Shown here one piece after another: positions 48,074-59,759 of a stretch of 64,000 nt of DNA; the first letter of the stretch is position 1; each line of letters opens with the position of its first letter. Position numbers and translations under genes: made by a program. Under the pieces are notes generated by a model. That model searched no databases, was not told the DNA's origin, and saw only the letters and a program-made list of their open reading frames with translations. Source of the stretch: Xylaria sp. FL1777. Taxonomy: Eukaryota > Ascomycota > Sordariomycetes > Xylariales > Xylariaceae. The stretch lies in assembly GCA_022578965.1 (NCBI GenBank), contig MU400674.1, forward strand, positions 1 to 64,000. Direction: 5' to 3'.

Positions 48074-49227
48074 ATGACTACACCCGGCGATCTCTGGCGT
48101 GAAGCAAGAAATCCTCCTGCTGAACCTATAGGTCTGTCATTCCAGGACAAGGCGGTGCTTATAACTGGAGCAAACTCAGGCCTTGGCTACGCCTCTGCGG
48201 TCAAGTATGCGGCCTTGGGTGCTTCCCCTCTCATTCTGGCCGTACGTTCACAGGAGAAAGGCGACGAAGCTAGGACCTCGATCATCCGCAAGACTGGATA
48301 TACAGGGCAGATAGTCGTTCTTATTCTTGAATTATCCAGCTTTGCATCTGTCAACACCTTTGCCGACCAACTAGATGAGAAGTTTGCCGAGTTAGACGTC
48401 GCCCTGCTTTGTGCAGGCATCGCCGCACCCGATTATCGAACCAGTGCAGACAACTACGAATTAACGACTCAAGTTAATGTTTTGTCGAACACGCTACTGG
48501 CATTGCGCCTCCTTCCGAAGCTTCGTGCTGCTGCTGCTTCGTCTTCAGACAACTTTCTCCCACATCTCTGTTTTCTCAATAGCTTGGCTTCACACGTGGT
48601 CAATCCCGAATGGCTACCCCCGGCTGGTCAAACTTTAATAGGAGCGCTGAATGATCGCTCCAAGTTTGATCTTACCAGACACTACTACTTGGCGAAGATG
48701 GCTGCTTGGTTTGGAATCTTGGGGATTGTAGAGCGTTCCGAGGCCTATCACGATACGCGTAAGGTGGTTATCAATGCCTGTTGTCCTGGAAGTGAGTTAC
48801 GCCCATGCATATTTCATTCATGCGCCCTCCCTCGATACAATATGCGCTCTTGATGGCGTCTGCTTTAGCTGGAAAACTCATTGATCCAACAATCGCAGTG
48901 TGTCGCACTAATATGCAACGTGACTTTCCATGGTTTCAAAGAATCTCACAGCAAATTATGCTCTTGCCTCTGAGTCGAAGCGCAGAAGAGGGAAGTCGGT
49001 CCCTTGTGAGTGCTACAGGGCTGGGTCCTGAGAGCACAGGCAAGTTCTGGAGAAACGATGAGTATCTACCGTAAGGTCTCGAAACCACACTTGTTTATAT
49101 CATAACTGACGCCGCTTCCAGTCCAGGAGAAGTACTGGAAAGCAAGCGAGGGAACGAGCTAGCCCGCGAGACATGGAATGAGATCCTTAGCATCATACAG
49201 CCATACCTCAAACCAGGGGACTCTTGA
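48074..49227 (+). CDS. Short-chain dehydrogenase/reductase (SDR)
   Basis: This is an NAD(P)-dependent oxidoreductase with a Rossmann fold, probably adjusting a keto or alcohol group of the polyketide. Exons 48074-48791, 48899-49070 and 49122-49227 join in frame to 331 aa. Seen: the cofactor loop TGANSGLGYASA, an NAG-like segment LLCAGIAAP, the catalytic motif YYLAK (YxxxK) and the region VVINACCPG that leads into the spliced MCRTNM. The start MTTPGDLW at 48074 is preferred over an in-frame Met ten codons upstream (48044), because the cofactor domain begins about 25 residues later either way. It lies between the FAD oxidase and the oxygenase-like gene, on the same strand. Confidence 0.88.
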
Positions 49228-50176
49228 GTGTGATCCTCTTGTATGATGTCGAGAGAAGTAGTATGTAGCAAGATAAGAGATCAACATGTGATTTAGCCAG
49301 AAATACTACCATAAGGGCGCTACATTTCTTGCGATAACTAATGTCCGACACCGTATTTTCGGCCGACCATTTCTCCACACCGCTACACTCACTCCTTTCA
49401 ACCTCAACCACCACCTAGACCACTATTCCAGGAAGTCTCGTCGATCGCATAGTCGGCGACATCGCTGCCACGACTCGCGGCGATTGCGATTGCCATCGAC
49501 CGTACAAGACCTCCCAGACCCTTTACCCGACCCTATTTTCTTATCTTTTAATTCCTTTTCTTATTTCCTTAGAGCTCTCTTAATAAGTCCTACGCCTTCA
49601 TCATGAACAAACACGTCACGACACGATAGAATCATCATCAAATCACTAAGCCCCAACGATTGGGCATTTCATTGTTTCCGCGCGAGTAATCCGGAAGATC
49701 TAGGGTTATCATTTTTTTTCTCATTGCACGCATGGAGTGCCTCGGGCTAAGGCGTGGTAAGTAATGACATGACTGGGAAATGATGGAAACGGAGCGGCTA
49801 GCATGCTTAAGCGAGGATAAATCGTTGGTCATGGCGGCTTGCCTATTTCTGTGCATTGCTTTCTGACCTCCCTTTCTGACACCCTACGGTATTTCTTCTG
49901 ACAGCTCTGCATTAATGTGACATGTCGCGTTCACTGCTTGAAGAAATCATCATGTAAACCTAACTGTTGTTTTAGTCATGATCGTATGATCATGAATTAG
50001 AGAAGTAGTGCACAAGTTACTCATGAAATTGTTGATAAAGGTGGCAACCCAAAATTATATATAGGTTTGTATGTAGGGAACTATAGAAATTCTCTGCCAT
50101 CACAATACGAGTTTCACGCTGATCAATTTCAATCAAAGCGAGCTCACTAACTCACACTTCCAACGGCAAATCCATC
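49228..50176. other. Intergenic, nothing recognised
   Basis: Holds a CT-rich stretch at about 49520-49580 and a TATA box near its end. No gene is recognised. Confidence 0.6.
50056..50063 (+). promoter_or_regulatory. TATA box of the CmcJ/NvfI-like gene
   Basis: TATATATA about 115 bases upstream of the ATG at 50177, at a normal distance for a fungal core promoter. Confidence 0.5.
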
Positions 50177-51113
50177 ATGGCCACTGCTACTATGACTATC
50201 ACGGCTGGGGTCCTGCACGAGCCTGCAGCATTCAACACGATCTCACCACCGAGAAGGCACAATATTTCAACAGATTTACAATATGTCAGACTATCAGAAA
50301 AGGGTGAAGTACTCGGCCCTTCAACATGGGGCAAGACAGACTTTGAAGAAGATCGCGAAGAGCTGGTGCCTGTCCTGGTTGAGGATATCAGGGGAGCGGA
50401 GAGTCATTACAATCTCGACACGCATGGCTTCCAGCTTGTCAAACATCGAACTTGCTTAAGCAAAGACGCGTTTTCGAATAGCGAAAATGTTACAGGGACC
50501 TACTATGCAGAGATTGCCGAGGTTGTGAAGCGAGTGTGAGTTGCTGTGCCCTCGCGAAGCAAGGATCACTAACATAGCGGGATATAATAGAACCCAGGCC
50601 TCCCATGTACATGTCATCCACCACGTCCTACGAAACTCGACTACTCCAAATGCGGATGACCTAGAAATTACTCGGCCACTGTACAAAGTGCATGTAGACT
50701 CAAACCCTGCGAGAGTTGAAAGCACGATCCGCTTGTTCGAGGGAGAACGGGCCGACTCCCTTCTCAAGAAACGATACGCCCTTATCAATGTCTGGCGGCC
50801 CCTCAAACAATGTTTCAAGGATCCGTTGGCATACTGCGATGGCTCGACCGTTCCTGAGAAGGATTTTGTAACCCGGGAACTGGTCATGCCGAAGGGAGAG
50901 AACAAGATGAACACTGCTGTGGCTAAGAGTAGCTCGCATAAATGGCACTACTTGTATGGAATGGACACCGATGAAATTGTGCTCGTCAAATGTTGGGATC
51001 AGAAAGCAGGCGTTGTGAAGCGCTGTCCGCACTCTGCAGTGCGGGACCCGATGATGGAGGACAAGGAGAATCGAGAGAGTGTGGAAGTGAGGTGCCTAGT
51101 TTTCTGGGATTGA
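50177..51113 (+). CDS. CmcJ/NvfI/AsaB-type non-heme-iron oxygenase-like protein
   Basis: The family includes AsaB-type hydroxylase/desaturases and the Fe(II)/2-oxoglutarate enzyme NvfI; members modify fungal secondary metabolites. Exons 50177-50535 and 50591-51113 join in frame to 293 aa. Family marks: FQLVKHRTCL, RYALINVWRPLK, DPLAYCDGSTVPEKDFV, HKWHYLYGMDTDEIVLVKCWD, PHSAVRDPM and RESVEVRCLVFWD. The usual iron-binding His-x-Asp of the family (AxxVHxDxS region) would fall in QASHVHVIHHVLRN, just after the intron, and reads His-Val-Ile, so the Asp seems to be lost. The protein may therefore be altered or work without a normal facial triad. It is co-directional with the SDR and inside the cluster. 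Confidence 0.85.
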
Positions 51114-51209
51114 TTTGATAAGATCGGCAGATACTAATAAACTATCACGTATCTTTTCTCTTCCTATTTTCCCATAATGAACTTTAAGTCCCGAATCTTG
51201 TAATGTAGG

Positions 51210-52676
51210 CTACACGAGAACACGCTTTTGCTTCCGGGAAAGCATGATCCAAAGTGCAACCAAGAACAGTGCTCCTACCAACAGGGTCACGCCACTCCAT
51301 ACCTGAAGGCCAATGAAGTTGGCTGTCTGAATGTCTATGAGAGCGCCGGCCACTGGGCTTCCCACTAGAAAAGAAATCGCAGATGACGTCCAAGACAGTC
51401 CCATACGAGAGCCCAATGTGCCAGGGTCTGGACAGAGTACAGGGAAGATACTGGGCGGAAGAGCGATCAGAGCCCCGCTGAAATAACCATACAGAACACA
51501 GAAAGCGATAAACGCGGAAAGACTGTCACTAGCTATCCAAGCGAAGCACAGAATGCTAGAGATCACGCAGCAGAGCACCCATACAAGCATCACTCCAAAA
51601 CGCTGAGCGGGGACAGACGCGGTGAGTCGCCCTAACAAGGACGCAGCTTGGCATATTACTAATAGATATAGTGCAAGGGAATTACTCGTCTTCAAGACCG
51701 TCTCAGCGTACGTCGGTATATAGAATAAGGGAACAAGATAACCTAGAAATATAAAAAATTGTGCGAGAGCGAAGCAGAGAAACGGCATGTCTCGTAGAAC
51801 GGATGGATCAAAGAGAGTTCTAGCTCGTCCGGAGGATTTCGCGGAGTGCACGGACAAAGCAGGAATCGCCAAAATATAGGCAAACAAGCAGATAAACCCA
51901 ATAACTCGAACAGTCCAGGGAAAGCCCAGTTTAGAGATGAGCTGGACGAAGACGATGGTGTAAATAACACCCCCTTCGCGTGGCAGCGTTAGTTTAGAAC
52001 CATGAACCCGCGTTGGTGACACGAACCAAGAGCAATACCGCACGTAACCAAACTCATAGCCGTAGCCCGCCTCGCCTTAAACGTGTCGCCGATTAATGAC
52101 AGCGTGGGCACATAAAGCAAACCGCAGCCGAGACCAACACAAACACCCTGAGAAAGAAAGACCTGATAGTACTGAGTCGATAGGCTGAGCGTCATAATTC
52201 CGATCACAGTGAGTAAGCTGCCCGCGTATAGTAGAACGCGATAATAGCCAAGGTCAGTGAGAGGCCCAGAGACCAGGCCAAGGAAGATCAGTAGAGCGCC
52301 TTGTAGCGTTCCGATCCACGAGATGGACGACGAGGAGTATTCGGGGAGATACTGTAGGGCGTAGAATGATTGAAATGCTCCGAAAGAGTTCGGGAGACCC
52401 CTAAGATGCGTCAGTAAGGGGAGTCGATTTTACATAGACCAATGATGCGATGTGCGCACTGATTAGATTGGAAAGAGTCGGAGCATACCAAATATTAAGG
52501 AAGACGAGAAAGCCACCGAGAACTTGGAGCCATGCTTTCGCATCCTCTTTATCCCGAGTCACAGGAGGGGAATGAGGGCGTGGAGGAGCAGAAGCTGGGC
52601 CTTCGTCTGACACTGTACCGTTCGTTGGACCTTTAGCCGACCCCTTTTCATCACATGCTGGCGGAACTATTGACAT
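51210..52676 (-). CDS. MFS transporter, monocarboxylate-permease type
   Basis: This is a 12-span major facilitator of the MCT-like group that often accompanies fungal biosynthetic clusters, so it may move the product or a precursor. Exon 1 (52676-52489) encodes a Pro/Ser/Lys-rich cytosolic head and AWLQVLGGFLVFLNIW. Exon 2 (from 52400) reads GLPNSFGAFQSFYALQYLP, SSSISWIGTLQGALL and QGVCVGLGCGLLYVPTLSLIG, all typical MCT segments. The last exon begins near 51985 with GVIYTIVFVQLI and ends at 51210. The last intron's donor is unclear (T-GTCACC keeps the frame). An upstream Met at 52724 is less likely. The gene is convergent with the oxygenase-like gene; the two stop codons lie about 100 bases apart. 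Confidence 0.88.
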
Positions 52677-54183
52677 CTCGATATGTAACGTTGACCAAAA
52701 AGATATCGAGCTAAATAATAACAATGAACTTGCGCAGTTTTATGCCATGCAGTAAAAGGGACCTGTCACCCAGGGGAAAGATGTGAGGAGGTAAAATGGC
52801 AAATGGATAAGAGGGATAGATGATTTCGATAACAGCTAAGAAATAATGATTTGGGTGCTCGGATTTACCTGTCTCAGCCTACGCATATAGTTCACATCTT
52901 GGATGGGCAAATTTAGTGGGCACCATACACAAGTCAGCAACTTCACTTATACGGAGTATCATAATAACTTGATGATAATTGACAAAAGGGTATCATTCTG
53001 CGGGTAATTTATGAATTACTGCATTGTTTTAGCAGGCAGTCTCCTTGCGCATCTTACTTAGGTGCCCACACACATCTAGAAACTGCTGTATATACTCGTG
53101 ATCAGGAGGCGTTATATGGCCCCTGAGAGCTAGTGCACTACAAGGGGATGAACAGAAAAGATGATAACGGGAAATGCATATCGTTATAATGAGTAGTTGT
53201 AGTTAATGAAAAGAGAAAATTAACTATTTAAGCAATAAAACAATGAAACAAATAAATTAAGTAGGTATGTATCTTGTAGTACTGTTCTTCCTCTTAGCTG
53301 CAGGATAGTTCTAGCCAACTTTCTTTCATCAAGGGCGCTTCTAGTCACAGACCTTGCCTACGTAGCCACTTACCAGTAGCAAGCTGACCGGTCGGCCGGC
53401 TAGTACTTTATTTTCTGTGGGCTAAATGCCCCTCCCCGGGCCGGAAGCGGGAAGGGTGGGTAAAAGGGGTGTGGGGTATACTGGGGGGAATGTGGAGAAT
53501 GTGGAGAATGAGGGGCTTTAAAATCGGGGTGAGAGCTGTGGGCTGCCAGGCGTTACACTACCTCAGGGGCCTCCTATTGGCTAGTAACCCGGCTACTTAC
53601 CTCAACTCGATCCATACGTAAGTATTCTTTTCTCATTATACTTACACTACTATATTTATTGGTACAAGCGAACCTCAGCAGTGACATCGCCCGAATTGAG
53701 AGCAGTTATGCATCAGACACTGAGTTGTGACGCTGACTTTCTGACACTGACACTTCTGACATTGATGCTTCTGACACTGACATCCGATATCCAATATCTG
53801 ACATCTCTCCTGAACGCGATTGTGTCCATGTTTCTGAATGATGCAAGTCAGGGCTCTGCCTGAAGAGTCAGCCACTCACAGTTTAGAACTCCGGATATCA
53901 AAAACATTTATCTTTGAATCCTGAGGCTCGACATGTAGATGTCTATGCTATCTCGGCATCGGCAGGAGGTTTCACACATGCAGCTAGCCCTTAATACCTG
54001 TATTCGCCGCGAGCTTCCATCCAGTCTAGCGCATTTGTCCAAAATAACGACCAACGTTCACAGCTTGAAGTGGTGAAATCAATACTGCTGCTGTTTGACT
54101 CTTACGGCAGAAAGCTGAAATGAGTCGGGAGATAGCGTCAGCTTGACTTCATTTTAATTATCACTTAATCAAGGACTTCAATC
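52677..54183. other. 1.5-kb intergenic region, possible repeat remnants
   Basis: No gene is recognised. 53370-53680 has a GC-rich patch with GACCGGTCGGCCGGC and runs like ATGTGGAGAATGTGGAGAATG, followed by TTGGTACAAG. This may be debris of a repeated element, but I cannot name it. Confidence 0.45.
53728..53806. repeat. Degenerate CTGACA-type minisatellite
   Basis: Imperfect tandem units CTGACACTGACACTTCTGACATTGATG and related, about 12-18 bp each. They lie in no supported gene. Confidence 0.6.
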
Positions 54184-56002
54184 ATGGATATTCATGCTGT
54201 TCTTTATTGGCCAGTCTCTCTAGGACTTTTTCTCGGCGTATGCGGAGTTTGTCTTTTCCATTTCACGCTATCACTTATTTATATGGCTTATTGAGTTTGC
54301 CGGCTAACAAGTCCACCTCTCAGTTGGGCTTCGCAATCATATATCGTCTTTACTTTCACCCACTTGCAAGATATCCAGGGCCGCTTCTCAATCGTCTTTG
54401 CGGAATTCCTACTCTGTACCACGCGGGAAAGGGTGACCTGCACCTATACTTATATAAGCTTCACCACCGGTACGGTATGGTTTTTCCACTCCATATGCGA
54501 TGTAATTGAAATAACGCTTACATCTTATTAGGGGAATACGTCCGCTATTCTACCAACAAGTTATCTATAAACAACGTGAAAGCGTTGCCTGACATTTATG
54601 GCTTCAATAAGAACACGAGCAAGCCGGAAGAGTTTTACTCAGCTTTTCGAGTAAACAAGCATGCCATCAACACCTTTAATACGAGTTCGAAAGAAGGTCA
54701 TAGGCGGAAACGAAGGATAATGGCTAAGGCCTTTTCAACTACCTCCCTCCAGAGCTATGAACCCTTTATCTCCACCTGTGTAAATCACTTCATCAAAAAA
54801 CTCCGAGATAACAGTGACATGGGCCAAGAGTCATTCAACATGGCTTACGAGTTCAACTGTCTGATGTTGGACATCATGGGTGGTCTCTGTTTCGGAGAGT
54901 CTTTTGGATTTGTAGAAGGGAAGGGTGACACGGTCATGGCACAGGCACACGCGCGGACTTTTCGCATATATATGGTAGGGAAATTGCTGCTCGCGTACCT
55001 TACTATCCATTCTGACTTGTATCCAGACAGGTCATGAACCTTTACTGAAACGCCTATACTTGGACCGTCTACTCTTTCCACAGCTCATGGCTGCAAGCAC
55101 TGCCCTCGGTGACTATGCCAAATCCCATACATATCGCCGGATCGAAAAATACGGCCTGAATATCGTTAACACAGAGAGGGGCTACGAGGACATCATGGCT
55201 CACTTGCTTGACGCTGGGGATGAGGAAACAGGAACTAAATATTCGCGTGATGAGCTATTGGGAGAAGGCATCCTCATGATGATGGCAGGTATGTGACACC
55301 GAGCAAACTTTACGCAATCGTGTTAGGCTAACTCCCCAAGGTTCCGACACCAGCTCATCCGCCCTCACTGCAACAATATTCTACCTCTCCCGTCATCCTG
55401 AGGCTATGAAGAAGTTGCGCTCAGAGCTCAATTCTACCTTTCAACAAGCGTCGGGTATTGAGCCTGTCGTCGCAGAAAACTGCCGCTACCTTCGCGCTTG
55501 CATCGATGAAGCGATGCGTATGTCACCACCTGCCCCGACGAACATCCCACGTATAGTTGGTGAGGAGGGTATTTTAATCGATGGGGTACACTTTCAGCCC
55601 GGTGTCTACGTCGGCGTGCCCAACTTCACGCTGTTCCGGAATCCGGAATACTTCGATGCACCGCACACTTACAACCCCGACCGCTGGATCGTCGACACAC
55701 GGACTGGGGTGACAGAAGAAGATGTGAAGAAAGCGCTGGCAGCTTTCCAGCCATTTTCCATCGGACCACGCCATTGCATCGGGCGGCATTTGGCCATGAA
55801 GGAGGTCTCATTGATTTTAGCGAACTTGTTCTTTTTCTTTGACATAGAACCAGTTGGGAAGAGCGGAGAGCTTGCGGCATCTACTCTCCCAGTTCCAAGA
55901 GGATCAGTAATTATGGATCAGCACGATGTGTACACTAGTCTGGAGGATAACGTATCAATTCGGCTCCGCATTCGTGAACAGAAGGTTGAGTCGAGTGAGT
56001 AA
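54184..56002 (+). CDS. Cytochrome P450 monooxygenase
   Basis: This is an ER-anchored haem monooxygenase, likely a hydroxylase or epoxidase of the polyketide. Exons 54184-54237, 54324-54474, 54532-54974, 55027-55288 and 55341-56002 join in frame to 523 aa. Splicing exon 1 (MDIHAVLYWPVSLGLFLG) to LGFAIIYRLYFHPLARYPGP creates one continuous N-terminal membrane anchor followed by the proline hinge, which decides this start. Further marks: I-helix AGSDTSS (split by an intron), the ExxR motif in DEAMRMSPP, and the haem loop FSIGPRHCIG with the Cys ligand. All key residues are present. The gene lies between the MCT-type transporter and the crotonase gene. Confidence 0.93.
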
Positions 56003-56562
56003 TTAGAACGGTCTTTTATCTACGGGGTTACACACAACATGGATATTCGAAGCACGCAGGAAGCACGAAAACTTGGAAAAGGAAAGAAATCCAAGGCCTC
56101 GATGACGGCTTTATACTTATATGTTATACGAATAGTAGCTAGTCTACCAGAGTTGATAAACGCCCGTGTGCTGGTAAACTCAGAAGCAAAATCTTTCAGC
56201 CCTTGTAAGCAATTATCTTAGAACTATAGAGAGTAAAAGAAAAGACTTTGAACAGCTCAGGATTTGATGAATTTTGATGCACTATAGTCTTAATATTCAA
56301 CTCAATCAGGACGAGCATTGTCTTCAACGAGTCCTGTTTCGACTCCACGGTTGTTCCCCTTAAGATAGAGCTTAGTAAAATAAAAAAAAGGAAAAGAAAA
56401 AAGAAAAAAGATCTTAAATGAGGACAGAATATGCTTCAAAGCATGGCCAAATATATTTATTTATCTCACCATTCTGCTTCATGGTCTAGTGTCTATTCTA
56501 CCCCTATCCACTTTCTCCCCACTCCCACCCACAGACACCGTCTAACCATCTCGTCACCTGCA
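56003..56562. other. Intergenic, nothing recognised
   Basis: Spacer between the convergent ends of the P450 and crotonase genes, with an A-rich stretch near 56380-56410. Confidence 0.6.
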
Positions 56563-57489
56563 TTACGAGTACAGCGTAATCATATTATCAGGAACATTCA
56601 GCTCAAAGCTATTCGTCTCATTATTCGTGACGTTCAAGAACTTCCTCTCAAGCGGTGCCCGATCAGGCATGGCATCGAGGCGGATGAACTCGGCGATATC
56701 GCCCTCGAGGATATCCAGCGGCGCATTCCGCCAGGCCAGGCCAGACTTGGTGGCGTTGATGGTTCCGTTCGGGAAGGTCGCTATCCGCGTCGCCAGACCG
56801 TCGATGTACCGCGTCATGGCGTCCGGGCAGTCGAAGAACTTGTTGAACCAGCCGATGCTCGCGCCCGTCGGCCCGTCGAGCTGCAGCGCGCCGAGGATGT
56901 ACTCCAGCGCGCGGGCCTTGCCGACGAGCTCGGCTAGGAACTGCGTCCCGCCGCCCCCGGGGAACACGCCCAGCCCGTTCTCGAAGAAGCCGACTGTCGC
57001 GTTAGGCCCCGCGAAGCGCATGTCCATCTGCACCATGACTTCGTTTCCGGCGCCGAAAGCGCGCCCGTTGCACTCCGCGATGAACACCGTCGTCGTGATG
57101 TTCTGCAGGTAGCGCGTGATGGCGATGTACGTGTCGATGGCGGTAAGCTTCCAGGGGAGTAGAGGCGGGATGATGCCCTGCACATCACGGTGCATGATGA
57201 AAAAGTCCGGGTTGGTGCTGCTGAAGATCACCACTTTTGGGGGCGGAACGGCGCTGTTCGCCGGGACCAGGGAGGTGAGGAATGTGAGCATGTCAGAGAG
57301 GAGGTCATTGTTGAAGAGGTTCACTGGGGGGTTGTTAACAGATACTCGAAGAACATCCGGGTGGGAAGTGTTGAAAGCGAGGGTGCCATGTAGCGAAGGC
57401 GTGGGGACGAACCCCTGGGCTATCAGGATTGAAGCCCATGTGAAGAGCCATAGAAAGACTACATTGGATGCGATTCGTTGAGGTAACAT
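56563..57489 (-). CDS. Crotonase-fold (enoyl-CoA hydratase/isomerase-like) protein with signal peptide
   Basis: The crotonase superfamily handles acyl-CoA or related thioesters through an oxyanion hole. The gene is an intronless 308-aa frame from ATG 57489. The first 26 residues, MLPQRIASNVVFLWLFTWAS plus ILIAQG, look like a signal peptide, and seven N-glycosylation sequons follow (first at Asn40; then NIT, NAT, NGT, NAT, NVT, NET). The crotonase core reads GRAFGAGNEVMVQMDMRFAG and GFFENGLGVFPGGGGTQFL. The two catalytic Glu positions of enoyl-CoA hydratase (CELAM and PEILIG regions) are retained as NEVMV and FENGLG. Third positions are GC-rich, unlike the neighbours. A crotonase in the secretory lumen, where CoA esters are not expected, is unusual. 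The substrate is unknown; it could act on a non-CoA molecule. Confidence 0.88.
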   Translation of the reverse strand: MLPQRIASNVVFLWLFTWASILIAQGFVPTPSLHGTLAFNTSHPDVLRVSVNNPPVNLFNNDLLSDMLTFLTSLVPANSAVPPPKVVIFSSTNPDFFIMHRDVQGIIPPLLPWKLTAIDTYIAITRYLQNITTTVFIAECNGRAFGAGNEVMVQMDMRFAGPNATVGFFENGLGVFPGGGGTQFLAELVGKARALEYILGALQLDGPTGASIGWFNKFFDCPDAMTRYIDGLATRIATFPNGTINATKSGLAWRNAPLDILEGDIAEFIRLDAMPDRAPLERKFLNVTNNETNSFELNVPDNMITLYS

Positions 57490-58065
57490 TTTCGATTGCT
57501 GCTAATGAAAGTTCTGATCAACTCCTGTATAATACTGATAAGAGAACGAGATAGGAGTGCCAAGTGTGATGGGAGAAGAGTGCGTGCAGAGAAATGTATA
57601 TGCTCTATTGTTTACCTCATTGGCACATTTCGTAAAGATTAGTGTTGATTGGATTCTCGAGGTTTGTTTCTGACAAGTTTCTGACTGATAGAGCCATCTA
57701 CCGTCATGGTTTGTAAGCACCTGGCATACAGGATGACTGCATTTTACCTCTCATGGCTGTCTCGAAGCTATCCCAACCCTTCATTCAATCGGCCTCCCAA
57801 AGGCATTCAATAACTGTGCGGTTCGCTTAAGTCGGCAGTATGACTGCATATGCCTCTTCAACCCTCACCGGTATCCCTCTGTGGTCATTAAGCTCAACGT
57901 CACTGCGGTTGTGACTTCTCAAGAGGGCAGGCAGTTTGCTGATCCACAAAGGACTTCCTGGAAGTCGAAGATATCTCTTGATACGAAGTGAAGCTTTCAG
58001 TTGACTATGTAGAGTCTATCCAGTGTCCCAGAATACATCAATTCCCCAGACTGTAAACTCACGCA
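57490..58065. other. Shared upstream region of crotonase and MFS genes
   Basis: 576 bases between divergent starts. No motif I can assign. Confidence 0.5.
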
Positions 58066-59759
58066 ATGGCAATAGTACCAAATGATGAAGCAGTGCGGGT
58101 TGTACAATCTAACGAACAACGGATGGAGAAGATACCCCACTGGCATCTGATCATTAACCAGGCTGTGCTGTCGAAGTCTATCTTGGACCACAAGTATCGA
58201 GGGACCGGGACCGAAGAGGACCCGTACGTAGTCGAATGGCTGCCAAGAGACCCTCGGAACCCCTTCGGCTTCTCGATGGGGAAAAAGGTGTTCATCACCA
58301 TAGTAATGGCGCTGTCCTCTCTTTCAGTCTCATTCTCTTCGTCAGCCTATCTCTCGCCAGCTGCCTTAATCGCTCAAGATTTGAAAACCACACAAGAAGT
58401 AAGCTATACATTTGCCGCCTGGGTTAAACGTCTTTCCACTGACGCAGATAAATCTAGGTTGTGACTCTTGGTATCTTCACGTTCAATCTGGGACAAGCCT
58501 TTGGACCCTTCTTCTGGGGACCATTAAGTGAGCTCTACGGGCGTCAAGTAGTCTTTGTTGGCTCATTCGCAGGTGTGACAATCTTCAATGGCGCTTGCTT
58601 GGCATCGCAAAATATCGCTAGCTTGGTAGTGTTACGATTCTTCACGGGCATTTTTGCGTCCTCGCCACTCACCAATGCCGGGGGAATCATCGCCGACATG
58701 TTTCCCGCGGCTCAGCGTGGGCTCGCCATGAGCGCATTCGTGGTGTCGCCGTACTTGGGCCCAGCCATCGGGCCCATAGTGTCTGGTTTCGTGGCTGAAG
58801 CGGGCGGCTGGAGATGGGTTGAGGGGGTTATGACTATCTTTACTGGTAGTATGTTCCTCTTAGGGAGCATTTCCATCCCAGAAACATACGCACCCATTCT
58901 GCTTCGGCGACGCGCTGCGAAAATGTCCAAGATCACGGGGAACGTCTACCGAGACGTCGTACAATGCGACAAAGGTCTGATCTCGGCGAAGCAGTTATTT
59001 GCAAACGTTCTATCCCGGCCATGGGTATTGCTTTTTACGGAGCCCATTGTCCTCATTCTATCGTTGTACATGGCCATAATCTACGGTACACTCTATAGCT
59101 TTTTCGGTGCGTTTCCCATCGTCTTTCAGGAAGTACGAGGATGGTCGCTCGGCCTTGGGGGTTTGGCGTTTATTGGGGTGGCGATTGGGATGATCGTCGG
59201 TGTCATGTGTGCCATTTGGGTCAACGTCCAATACCGAAAGATCGCGGCAGTAGGAAAAGCAACTCCAGAGACCCGTATGAAGGCTGCAATGATAGGTAGT
59301 ATTCTGGTACCAGCATCTCTATTCTGGTTTGCCTGGACCAACTTTCCGTCCATCTCGGCCATCGCGAGTATCGCTTCAGAAATCCCTTTTGGAACCGGCA
59401 TGGTGCTGGTCTACCTTGCTGTCACAAACTACCTAGTCGATACGTATACAATTTACGCGTCGTCAGCACTAGCAGCTAACGCCGTATTACGATGCATATT
59501 CGGTGCCGTGTTCCCCCTATTCACACCTGCACAATACCACAACCTCGGCATCCACTGGGCAGCCACCATCCCAGCTTTCCTGGCGCTTGCATGTGTGCCA
59601 TTTCCATGGTTGTTTTTCCGGTATGGCAAGGCTATCAGGCTTAAATGCAAATACTCGGCTGAGGCAGAGCGGGTGAGGCAGCTGGTAGCTGGCAAGGTGA
59701 CTCTCCCACCCCCATCAGAGATGCAGAATAGGGACCCTCCGATGTCGGAAATGAAATAA
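58066..59759 (+). CDS. MFS exporter, DHA1 drug:H+ antiporter type
   Basis: Twelve-span plasma-membrane exporters of this kind pump out cluster products. Exons 58066-58398 and 58458-59759 join in frame to 544 aa. Seen: the cytosolic head with PYVVEWLPRDPRNPFGFS, first span VFITIVMALSSLSVSF, then after the intron VVTLGIFTFNLGQAFGP, the DHA1 motif A loop GPLSELYGRQVVF, LRFFTGIFASSPLTNAGGII, and motif C-like SPYLGPAIGPIVSGF (antiporter signature). The tail is PPPSEMQNRDPPMSEMK. It is divergent from the crotonase gene. It is the last recognisable gene before the AT-rich end and the likely right border of the cluster. Confidence 0.93.

Noticed and set aside
53370..53680. Possible LTR with TTGGTACAAG as primer-binding site
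   Set aside because: No second LTR, no coding remnant and no defined ends. Kept only as a possible repeat remnant.
56627..57481. Long ORFs opposite the crotonase gene (161 and 121 aa, plus strand)
   Set aside because: They mirror the GC-rich third positions of the real gene. No domain or signal supports them.
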